Shown here: positions 57,476-64,000 of the stretch, in pieces
Layout of the letters: every line of letters starts with the position of its first letter
Position numbering within the stretch: the stretch's first letter is position 1
Origin: an uncultured Bacteroidota bacterium
Lineage (GTDB): Bacteria; Bacteroidota; Bacteroidia; Bacteroidales; P3
Direction: 5' to 3'
NCBI GenBank assembly: GCA_902774395.1
Contig: CACYIK010000007.1
Coordinates: 1-64,000, forward strand
Length of the DNA stretch: 64,000 bases
Notes under the pieces: generated by a model
Database searches by the model: none
The model's input: the letters and a program-made list of their open reading frames with translations, nothing else
What the model was told of the DNA's origin: nothing
Translations under genes and position numbers: made by a program

Positions 57476-58251
57476 TATTCTTCGTTGCCCTTCACTTCTT
57501 TATAAATTTCGAAGAAGCGGTCTTCGAGCGAGAGACCGTTGCATACTTCGTCGAGGGAGCCGCAGGCTATCATGCGGCCGTCGATGATGACGCCTACGCG
57601 GTCGCAGAGGCGCTCCACGAGGCTGAAGATATGGGTGCTGAGGATGATGCTCTTGCCCTCGGAGCGGAGCTCCTGGAGGTAGTCGGTGACGGTGCGGGCC
57701 GTCAGCACGTCGAGACCGTTGGTGGGCTCGTCGAAGATGATAATCTCGGGGTCGTGGACCAGCGAGATGACGAGGGAGAGCTTCTGCTTCATGCCGGTGC
57801 TGAGGTTCGCGACCTTCACCTCGGCGAATTTGTCTATGCCGAAGCGCTTGAACATGCGCTCTTTTCGTTCTGCCATCGTGCTTTCGTCGACGCCGTGGAG
57901 GCGGCTGAAGAAGTCGAAGAGGTAGTTAGGGGTGAAGAAGTCTTCGAGCTTGAGCTCGGAGGTGAGGAAACCTATCTTGGCGCGCACCTTCTCGGGCTCT
58001 TGCACGACGCTGCAGCCGTCGAGGATGGCGTCGCCCTCGTCGGGACGGATGAGGGAGGAGAGCATGCGGAGCGTGGTGGTCTTGCCGGCACCGTTGGGGC
58101 CGAGAAGGCCGAAAATTTCTCCGCGGTAAGCGGTGAAACTCAGATGGTCCACCGCGGTCTTTCTCTTGTTGTCGGTGTGCTCGATTTTCTGTTGTTTTCG
58201 CGAGAGTGTGAAGGTTTTGCACAGACTCTCGGCATGAAGGATTTCTTCCAT
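57475..58251 (-). CDS. ABC transporter ATP-binding protein (NatA-like)
   Basis: 258 residues from the ATG at 58251. Walker A GLLGPNGAGKTTTLRML, Q loop GFLTSELKLEDFFT, signature NLSTGMKQKLSLVISLV, Walker B EIIIFDEPTNGLDVLTA and H loop ILSTHIFSLVERL are all intact. It energises the permease encoded next on the same strand. The N-terminal spacer KQQKIEHTDNKRKTAVDHL is slightly longer than usual. -7 element TACTTTTG at 58273-58280. Confidence 0.93.
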   Translation of the reverse strand: MEEILHAESLCKTFTLSRKQQKIEHTDNKRKTAVDHLSFTAYRGEIFGLLGPNGAGKTTTLRMLSSLIRPDEGDAILDGCSVVQEPEKVRAKIGFLTSELKLEDFFTPNYLFDFFSRLHGVDESTMAERKERMFKRFGIDKFAEVKVANLSTGMKQKLSLVISLVHDPEIIIFDEPTNGLDVLTARTVTDYLQELRSEGKSIILSTHIFSLVERLCDRVGVIIDGRMIACGSLDEVCNGLSLEDRFFEIYKEVKGNEE

Positions 58252-58434
58252 GGTTGAATGTTTTTTTGACGTGCAAAAGTACACTTTTTTTTTAATAATG
58301 GTGGCAAGTTTTTTATTTTTCCCGTCACAAAATACTAAAAGCGTCTGAAAGACGTTAAGATAGTGAAGAGAGAGGAATTATGATTTATGATTTATGAGTG
58401 AGGAGTGATGAATGTAAAACATTAAACGTAAAAC

Positions 58435-59115
58435 GTGAAAGGTTATAGCTTTGCTCCACTACGGCCGCAGGCCTGCGAGGCAGGTAGATCGGTTAAAGGT
58501 TATAGAGGACTGCCGCAGGGTCGGTGGTTAGTCTACCTTTTACTTTTTACTTTTTCCCTTTTTCCTTTTGCCTCGAGGGGGCAGGATGCGGCCGTTCGGG
58601 GACATCACACCTTTGGCACGATACTGGACGGCGATACGATTCCGCTGTATTTCCTGCGCGAGGTGACAATCTACTCTTCGGGGATGTTGCTGACACCCAA
58701 GGAAATCAAGAGCAATGCCAAACTGATACGCAATGTGAAGCTGATGCTACCCTATGCTCGTGAGGCGAAGCGGCGTCTCGACGCTTTAGAGATAGAGATT
58801 GCGAATATGCCCAAGAAGCAGCGGAAGGCGGCACTGAAGCAGGCGGAGAAGGATATTGAGGCGGAATATAAGCAGGACCTGAAGAAGCGCACCTACTCGC
58901 AGGGACTGGTGTTGATCAAGTTGATAGACCGTGAGACGAACCGCTCTGCCTACGCCCTTGTCGGCGATTTGCGGGGCTCGTTCCGAGCGGGTCTCTATCA
59001 GGCCTTCGCACGCCTTTTCGGCTTCAATTTGAAGACGAAGTTCGACCCGGCGCACGACAAGAAGGACAATATGATAGACCGTATCGTGCGCTCGATTGAA
59101 CGAGGGCAACTGTAG
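58435..59115 (+). CDS. DUF4294 family secreted protein
   Basis: The conserved part begins around FGTILDGDTIPLYFLREVTI and continues through TYSQGLVLIKLIDRETNRSA and FRAGLYQAFARLFGFNLKTK, the DUF4294 pattern of Bacteroidota; function unknown. Upstream, residues 1-45 are encoded by repeat-like DNA: AAGGTTATAG occurs twice (58439, 58496), and TTTACTTTTTACTTTTTCCC supplies the hydrophobic signal segment LLLFTFSLFPFASRG. The start and signal peptide may therefore be recent acquisitions. Cotranscribed with the NlpC/P60 gene 20 bases downstream. Confidence 0.7.
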   Translation: MKGYSFAPLRPQACEAGRSVKGYRGLPQGRWLVYLLLFTFSLFPFASRGQDAAVRGHHTFGTILDGDTIPLYFLREVTIYSSGMLLTPKEIKSNAKLIRNVKLMLPYAREAKRRLDALEIEIANMPKKQRKAALKQAEKDIEAEYKQDLKKRTYSQGLVLIKLIDRETNRSAYALVGDLRGSFRAGLYQAFARLFGFNLKTKFDPAHDKKDNMIDRIVRSIERGQL

Positions 59116-59135
59116 GAGTTAAAAGTTAATAGTTA

Positions 59136-59696
59136 ATGAAAGGATATTGTTTTTTGTCGGCGGTGCCGATGCGAGGAGAGGCCAGCGACAGGGCCGAGAT
59201 GGTAAACCAGCTGGTGCTGGGCGACACGGTGGAAGTCATTGACCGCCAAGAAAAATGGTCGAAGGTGCGTTGCGTCTACGACGGCTATGAGGGCTGGTTG
59301 GACAACAAGCAGTACATCCCCTTCGAGGACGCCGCCTCGCTGGCGGAGCGCCACTTCCTCGGCACGCCCTATCTCTGGGGTGGTCGCTCGAAGGCGGGCA
59401 TCGACTGTAGTGGCCTCACACAGATATGCTTCAAAGCCAAGGGTGTGTGGCTGCCGCGCGATGCCTCGCAGCAGGCCACCTGCGGCGACGAGGTCTGCCT
59501 CTGCGACATCCAGCGCGACGACCTGGCCTTCTTCCAGAACGACCAAGGCCGCGTTATCCATGTGGGCATCTGCATGGGTGACGGCCGTATCGTCCACTCG
59601 TCTGGTTTCGTGCGCATTGACAAGCTCGACTCCACGGGAATCTTCAACGGCGAGACCTACACTCACCGGCTCCATTCTATTCGCAGGGTCCGTTGA
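59136..59696 (+). CDS. C40 (NlpC/P60) peptidase with SH3b domain
   Basis: 186 residues: an SH3b domain (AVPMRGEASDRAEMVNQLVL, RQEKWSKVRCVYDGYEGWLD) then an NlpC/P60 domain with catalytic Cys in GGRSKAGIDCSGLTQ, His in GRVIHVGICMGDG and a second His in RIVHSSGFVRID. Such enzymes cut between D-Glu and the diamino acid of peptidoglycan stems. No signal peptide is visible, so it may act on recycled muropeptides in the cytoplasm, as proposed for similar Bacteroidales enzymes. Confidence 0.88.
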   Translation: MKGYCFLSAVPMRGEASDRAEMVNQLVLGDTVEVIDRQEKWSKVRCVYDGYEGWLDNKQYIPFEDAASLAERHFLGTPYLWGGRSKAGIDCSGLTQICFKAKGVWLPRDASQQATCGDEVCLCDIQRDDLAFFQNDQGRVIHVGICMGDGRIVHSSGFVRIDKLDSTGIFNGETYTHRLHSIRRVR

Positions 59697-59699
59697 ACT

Positions 59700-59870
59700 G
59701 AACGGCGAATAATTTTTAACGGCGAATTAAACGAATTAAGCTTGCGCAGGTCAATTTAAGGCTAATTACTCAAATAAGGGCATGCGCCAGCCCAATTAGG
59801 GTAATTAGCTTGCAATTGGACCGCGCCAGCAATTAGTCAAATAAGTTAAATTAGCCGTTAAAAAAAGAGA
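59700..59870. repeat. Long inverted repeat upstream of lysS
   Basis: AACGGCGAATTAAACGAATTAAG on the left faces its near-complement AATTAGTCAAATAAGTTAAATTAGCCGTT on the right, around a centre with three TGCGCCAGC or CTTGCGCAG-like motifs. GCGCCAGC also occurs in R2 copy D at 57.4 kb. Confidence 0.6.
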
Positions 59871-59944
59871 AAATGACCGCCGTTTTCTTTTTTTTTATTA
59901 TTTTTGCATTTTATTTATAGAATACAAAAATACAATAAGATATT

Positions 59945-61663
59945 ATGGCAGAACTTACTGAGCAAGAACAGATACGCCGCAATTCGCTGGCAGAGTTGAA
60001 GAATCTGGGTATCAACCCTTATCCCGCCGCCCTCTATGAGGTGAACGCCAAGAGCAGCGAGATTCTTGAGAAATTCCCGCAGGACAATAGCCTTTTCCAG
60101 AACGTGAGCATCGCTGGCCGCATTATGAGCCGCCGCATCATGGGCGCCGCCTCCTTCGTGGAGCTGCAGGACAGCTACGGCCGTATACAGCTCTATATCA
60201 AGCGTGACGAGATATGCCCCGGTGAGGACAAGACCCTCTACAACACCGTCTTCAAGCGCCTGCTGGACATCGGCGACATCATCGGTGTGACGGGATATGT
60301 CTTCGTGACCCAGATGGGTGAGACTTCCATCCATGTGAAGAGCCTCACGGTGCTCAGCAAGAGCCTGCGTCCCCTGCCCATCGTCAAGGAGAAGGACGGC
60401 GTGGTGTACGACGCCTTCAGCGACCCCGAGCTTCGCTACCGCCAGCGTTATGTTGACCTCATCGTCAACCCGCAGGTGCGCGAGACTTTTGTGCAGCGCA
60501 CCAAGATAATCAACACGATGCGCTCCTTCTTCAACGAGCAGGGCTACCTCGAGGTGGAGACACCGGTGCTGCAGGTAATCCCCGGCGGCGCTGCGGCGCG
60601 CCCCTTCATCACGCACCACAACGCGCTGGACATGGAGCTCTACCTGCGCATCGCCGACGAGCTGTACCTCAAGCGCCTTATCGTCGGCGGCTATGCCGGA
60701 GTGTACGAGTTCAGCCGCAACTTCCGCAACGAGGGCATCGACCGCACACACAACCCTGAGTTCACCTGCATGGAAATATACGTGGCCTACAAGGACTACA
60801 ACTGGATGATGACCTTCGTCGAGACCATGCTGGGACGCATCGCCCAAGAGTTACACGGCACCACCAAAGTGAACGTGTGGGGTCACGAGATTGACTTCGG
60901 CGGTCCCTTCCGCCGCGCTCCGATGTGCGAACTCATCAAGGAACAGACTGGCTACGACGTGGAGAACATGGACGAGCAGCAGCTGCGCGACACCTGCAAA
61001 GCCCTCAACATTGAAGTCGACGAGACGATGGGCAAAGGCAAGCTGATCGACGCCATCTTCGGTGAGAAGTGCGAGCCCACGTTGATACAGCCCACCTTCG
61101 TCACAGACTACCCCATCGACATGTCGCCCCTCTGCAAGCGCCACCGCGACAATTCCAACCTCACCGAACGCTTCGAGCTCTTCGTCTGCGGCAAGGAACT
61201 GGCTAACGCCTATAGCGAGCTCAACGACCCCATCGACCAGCTGGAGCGCTTCCAGGAGCAGCTGCGTCTGAGCGAGAAAGGCGACGACGAGGCCATGTTT
61301 ATCGACATGGACTTCGTGCGCGCCCTCGAGTACGGCATGCCACCCACTAGCGGCATGGGCATTGGCATCGACCGCTTGGTGATGATGATGACAGACGAAC
61401 AGAACATTCAGGACGTGCTCCTCTTCCCCCTGATGAAGCCCGAGAAGAAAGCCGCCGTCACCACCGACGAGGATTTCGTCAAGCACGGCGTCCCCGCCGA
61501 ATGGGTGCCGGTAATCCGCAAGGCAGGTATCAATACCATATCCCAGCTCAAAGCCGCCAACCCCAACAAGCTCCTCAACGACCTGGGCGGCCTCCGCAAG
61601 AAAATGAAACTCGACATCCCCGCTGTTCAGAAAGAACAGATTGAAAGTTGGATTAACAATTGA
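59945..61663 (+). CDS. lysS: Lysyl-tRNA synthetase, class II
   Basis: 572 residues. N-terminal OB anticodon domain ([20 protein letters not shown]), class II motif 1 around [14 protein letters not shown], motif 2 [20 protein letters not shown] and motif 3 [14 protein letters not shown]. It charges tRNA-Lys. It is ~65 residues longer than the E. coli enzyme because of a C-terminal helical extension ([20 protein letters not shown] and [13 protein letters not shown]), as in other Bacteroidota. TATTTTTG at 59899-59906 is its -7 element. The lipoprotein gene follows at once. Confidence 0.97.
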   Translation: MAELTEQEQIRRNSLAELKNLGINPYPAALYEVNAKSSEILEKFPQDNSLFQNVSIAGRIMSRRIMGAASFVELQDSYGRIQLYIKRDEICPGEDKTLYNTVFKRLLDIGDIIGVTGYVFVTQMGETSIHVKSLTVLSKSLRPLPIVKEKDGVVYDAFSDPELRYRQRYVDLIVNPQVRETFVQRTKIINTMRSFFNEQGYLEVETPVLQVIPGGAAARPFITHHNALDMELYLRIADELYLKRLIVGGYAGVYEFSRNFRNEGIDRTHNPEFTCMEIYVAYKDYNWMMTFVETMLGRIAQELHGTTKVNVWGHEIDFGGPFRRAPMCELIKEQTGYDVENMDEQQLRDTCKALNIEVDETMGKGKLIDAIFGEKCEPTLIQPTFVTDYPIDMSPLCKRHRDNSNLTERFELFVCGKELANAYSELNDPIDQLERFQEQLRLSEKGDDEAMFIDMDFVRALEYGMPPTSGMGIGIDRLVMMMTDEQNIQDVLLFPLMKPEKKAAVTTDEDFVKHGVPAEWVPVIRKAGINTISQLKAANPNKLLNDLGGLRKKMKLDIPAVQKEQIESWINN

Positions 61664-61668
61664 ATACA

Positions 61669-62469
61669 ATGAAGAAGATTTTTTTGATGCTGGCTCTCGT
61701 GGCCATGGCTTTTGTCTCCTGCTCTGAAGACGACGAGTTGAATATCGAGAACCTCCAAGAGCGGATGGTGGGCAAGTGGATGCTGTCTCAGTTGGATGGA
61801 GTCGACTTGCCGACCAACGGGAAAATAGTATACACCATAGAATCGCCGACCAGTGGCTATGTGAGTGCCTCTATGGTGGGCTACTCCGAGACCAATCCGA
61901 GGTGGACCTACAAGGCGCCGTGCAACGTCTCTGTGGAAAATAACAAGATTATCGTGAGCGGTAATATCAACAAGACCACCACCTTCGTGGCCGAATTCGA
62001 CATCAAGTCCTTTTCCGATACGGAGATGCTTGCCTATGTCGAAAACACTACCTATCGCAACGGCGAACCTGTGAATGTCAACACTGGCACCACCATGTGG
62101 AAAAGGGTTGAAGAGGACTTCAGCACCGACATTCTCGGCCTGTGGGAAGGTCGTGTCACCAGCGATGATGGCTCGGAGTTTGACGACGGCGGGCTGCACC
62201 GCTGGGAGTATCTTGCCGACGGCACCTATCTCTACTACAGCCTGGATGCCGACAGCAATTGGAACTCGGAAGTCAACTCCTTCGCAGCCTATTTTGTTGA
62301 CGGCACCTTGCTCTGCACCCGTTGGAAAAACGGTGGCGAGGAGGTGGAAAACCGCGAGTGGTGGGAGATTGCCTCCATCGCCGATGGCGTCATGAACTGG
62401 ACCGCCCTCCGTCAGCAAGACGACGGCACCACCTATACCGCCACCTTCCAAATGACCAAGGTGCAGTGA
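61669..62469 (+). CDS. Lipocalin-like lipoprotein
   Basis: 266 residues; the ATG at 61669 lies six bases after the lysS stop. Lipobox MAFVSC (Cys 18) then SEDDEL. Two repeats of a calycin-like pattern are suggested: ERMVGKWMLSQLDG near the start and DILGLWEGRVTSDDG near residue 162, each followed by strands (GYVSASMVGY, TYLYYSLDADSNW). Proteins with the GKW/GLW motif are common Bacteroidales lipocalin-like lipoproteins, ligand unknown. Confidence 0.7.
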   Translation: MKKIFLMLALVAMAFVSCSEDDELNIENLQERMVGKWMLSQLDGVDLPTNGKIVYTIESPTSGYVSASMVGYSETNPRWTYKAPCNVSVENNKIIVSGNINKTTTFVAEFDIKSFSDTEMLAYVENTTYRNGEPVNVNTGTTMWKRVEEDFSTDILGLWEGRVTSDDGSEFDDGGLHRWEYLADGTYLYYSLDADSNWNSEVNSFAAYFVDGTLLCTRWKNGGEEVENREWWEIASIADGVMNWTALRQQDDGTTYTATFQMTKVQ

Positions 62470-62470
62470 T

Positions 62471-63109
62471 ATGATTAAGCAGTTTACTTTCAATCATTTT
62501 GAGGTAAATACATATTTGATTGTCGACGAGGCGACACGGCAGTGCGCTATCGTCGACCCTGCTGCCGAGGCTTCCTACGAGGATAGTCAGCTGGCTGACT
62601 ATGTGACGTCGTCGTCGCTACAGGTGGTGGGCATATTGCTCACCCACGCTCATGTCGACCACATCGCTGGGCTGCGCCAGTGCTGCGAGCATTACGGGCT
62701 GCCGGTCACCATGCATCCGGAAGGGCGGAAGTTGCTCAACCAGGCAGAGGCCTACGGCAGCGTCATGGGCTTTGCTGTCGACAATATGGGCGACCTCGAG
62801 GTGCTGGAAATCAACGACAACGACATCATTAAGGTGGGGGAAACCGAGGTGGAATGCCGCTATGTGCCCGGTCATTGTCCGGGAAGCATCTGCTATGTCG
62901 TTGCCTCCGACAAGGCCGTCATCAGCGGCGACGCCCTCTTCCATTTCAGCATCGGCCGCACCGACCTGCCTGGTGGCGACTACCCCACGCTCATCTCCAA
63001 ACTCAAGGAACGCATCCTTGTCCTCCCTGACGACTACCGTGTCTTGCCCGGTCACGGCATCGCTAGCCAGATTGGCAAAGAAAAGAAGTATAACAGTTTC
63101 CTAGTGTAA
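62471..63109 (+). CDS. MBL-fold hydrolase (glyoxalase II-like)
   Basis: 212 residues with the full metal set: [15 protein letters not shown] (HxHxDH), [30 protein letters not shown] and VLPGHGIAS. This is the YcbL/GloB-like group that hydrolyses thioesters such as S-lactoyl compounds in the cytoplasm. It lacks the C-terminal substrate domain of true glyoxalase II, as YcbL does. It starts one base after the lipoprotein stop, so the two are tightly coupled. Confidence 0.92.
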   Translation: MIKQFTFNHFEVNTYLIVDEATRQCAIVDPAAEASYEDSQLADYVTSSSLQVVGILLTHAHVDHIAGLRQCCEHYGLPVTMHPEGRKLLNQAEAYGSVMGFAVDNMGDLEVLEINDNDIIKVGETEVECRYVPGHCPGSICYVVASDKAVISGDALFHFSIGRTDLPGGDYPTLISKLKERILVLPDDYRVLPGHGIASQIGKEKKYNSFLV

Positions 63110-63142
63110 CGACCTTAAAGTCCTTAAGGTCCTTAAAGACTT
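63110..63142. repeat. AAGGTCCTT-type tandem repeat
   Basis: ACCTTAAAGTCCTTAAGGTC-type 10-11 base units between two genes; the same unit occurs at 42.66-42.70 kb in the hydrogenase operon. Confidence 0.6.
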
Positions 63143-63144
63143 TA

Positions 63145-63825
63145 ATGCCCATGGTAAAGATTGACCCCTCCTGGTACGCCGTGCTGCGGCCGCAGTTCGA
63201 GGCGCCGTATTTTGCGCAGCTCAAGGAGTTCCTCGTCGCCGAGCGTCAGCAGCATACCTGCTATCCTCCCGGGAGCAAGATTTTCAATGCTTTCGACAGC
63301 ACCCCCTTCGACAAGGTGAAGGTGGTTATTCTTGGCCAGGACCCCTACCACGAGCCCGGTCAGGCCATGGGGCTCTGTTTCTCTGTGCCGCAGGGCATAC
63401 AGGTGCCGCCCTCGTTGGTCAATATCATCAAGGAAATCAACGACGACCTAGGGACGCAGATCCCCGTCGCCTGTGGCGACCTCAGCGGCTGGGCCGCACA
63501 GGGGGTGTTGCTGCTCAACGCCACCCTCACCGTCCGAGCCCATCAGGCGGGAAGCCATCAGAAGCATGGGTGGGAGACCTTCACCGATGCCGCCATCCAG
63601 GCCCTCAGTCAGCAGCGTACGGGCCTCGTCTTCCTCCTCTGGGGAAGTTATGCCATTGCCAAGAAATCATTGATTGACACCACGAGACACTGTGTCCTCA
63701 CGGCCCCGCATCCCTCGCCCCTGTCGGCGTATAGGGGCTTCTTCGGCTGCCACCACTTCAGCCAGGCCAACAGCTACCTCTTCGCCCAAGGGCAGCAGCC
63801 CATCGACTGGACGAAGATAGGCTAG
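63145..63825 (+). CDS. ung: Uracil-DNA glycosylase
   Basis: Family 1 UDG, 226 residues. Motifs: water-activating [20 protein letters not shown], the [17 protein letters not shown] stretch with uracil-recognising Asn, and the DNA-intercalating [13 protein letters not shown] with the catalytic His. It removes uracil from DNA ahead of base-excision repair. The start may be 63145 or 63151. Its stop overlaps the stop of a convergent receptor gene (CTAG). Confidence 0.97.
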   Translation: MPMVKIDPSWYAVLRPQFEAPYFAQLKEFLVAERQQHTCYPPGSKIFNAFDSTPFDKVKVVILGQDPYHEPGQAMGLCFSVPQGIQVPPSLVNIIKEINDDLGTQIPVACGDLSGWAAQGVLLLNATLTVRAHQAGSHQKHGWETFTDAAIQALSQQRTGLVFLLWGSYAIAKKSLIDTTRHCVLTAPHPSPLSAYRGFFGCHHFSQANSYLFAQGQQPIDWTKIG

Positions 63826-64000
63826 AAGGTCAGCGTACCGCCGAAGCAGACGAGGATGGGCAGCTGATTGACGCGCTCGAAGGTGGCGCGGTTGAAGTAG
63901 AAGATGTTCTCGCGGCTGTAGACGTTGGTGGCCGAGAGGCTGAGTTCGAGGATGGAGCGTGTTCCAAGTGAGAATTTACGTTTGACGCCGAGGTCGAGGC
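63822..64000 (-). CDS. TonB-dependent receptor, C-terminal end (partial)
   Basis: Only the last 59 codons are inside the window. They read as barrel strands, [37 protein letters not shown] and [17 protein letters not shown], ending in Phe as outer-membrane beta-barrels do. The ATNVYSREN segment (usual xxNLFNxxY) is the second-last strand of TonB receptors. The ligand cannot be inferred. The gene continues beyond the right edge. Confidence 0.75.
   Translation of the reverse strand, partial: LDLGVKRKFSLGTRSILELSLSATNVYSRENIFYFNRATFERVNQLPILVCFGGTLTF

Overview
The window reads as the chromosome of an anaerobic Bacteroidales bacterium (phylum Bacteroidota). Several sequence features support this. 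Promoters follow the TTTG-N19-TAnnTTTG pattern of that phylum, and clear Shine-Dalgarno sites are scarce. Two secreted peptidases end in type IX secretion (T9SS) sorting domains. There are three TonB-dependent receptors, and small families typical of the group (DUF2147, DUF4491, DUF4294, UpxY). The long lysyl-tRNA synthetase and the 390-residue PurM are also the forms found there. Most genes are GC-rich; about 43.6-52.1 kb is clearly AT-rich and looks like an accessory island.

Layout. 0.3-6 kb: a RelE/ParE toxin-antitoxin pair, a lipoprotein, two tRNA-Val genes, a helix-hairpin-helix protein, DUF2147, a nitroreductase, ComEC and an orphan UpxY antiterminator. 6-13.6 kb: a Yip1 protein, a T9SS carboxypeptidase whose end overlaps tRNA-Gly, a Bax-inhibitor-like protein, purM, bcp, a TonB-type protein and a CDF transporter. 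13.7-16 kb: a DRTGG protein, a small ATPase and a sensory-type [FeFe] hydrogenase-like protein. 16-22 kb (mostly minus): a helicase, a heavy-metal-associated protein, a TonB receptor, a Cys-rich protein and a beta-barrel. 22-30.2 kb: two flavodoxin-fold proteins, then porin, imelysin, di-heme oxidoreductase, a ResB-CcsA fusion and glutathione peroxidase. 30.2-35 kb (minus): a ZIP transporter, DUF4491, a TonB receptor, a His/Cys-rich protein and a methyltransferase. 35-38 kb: a T9SS subtilase. 38.4-43.2 kb: a complete four-subunit NAD-dependent [FeFe] hydrogenase operon of the electron-bifurcating type. 43.6-52 kb: the island, with a KAP NTPase, a Sel1/zinc-ribbon membrane protein, small membrane proteins, a probable structured RNA, a TPR protein, a dus remnant and a Fic protein. 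52-64 kb: cupin, rhodanese-MBL lipoprotein, Dus, lipase, an ABC exporter, DUF4294, NlpC/P60, lysS, lipoprotein, MBL hydrolase, ung and the end of a TonB receptor.

How parts may work together. The hydrogenase operon would let the cell reoxidise NADH and ferredoxin by making H2. The module at 13.7-16 kb keeps all four H-cluster cysteine ligands but has Phe where the proton-relay cysteine should be, which suggests a sensor. The porin operon and the hydrogenase operon share a near-identical palindrome, TCACCAAT-NN-TGGTGA, in their promoter regions, so one regulator may control both.

The most unusual signal is in the repeats. Inverted-repeat elements occur throughout, made of a core flanked by short tandem units. 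In one family the core is conserved (GGACAAT...ATTTGTCC) while the units differ from copy to copy, yet the two arms of each copy stay complementary. Copies and related simple repeats have also entered coding genes in frame (ResB-CcsA, dus, helicase, subtilase and others). I could not run searches or folding, so this reading rests on visual comparison.
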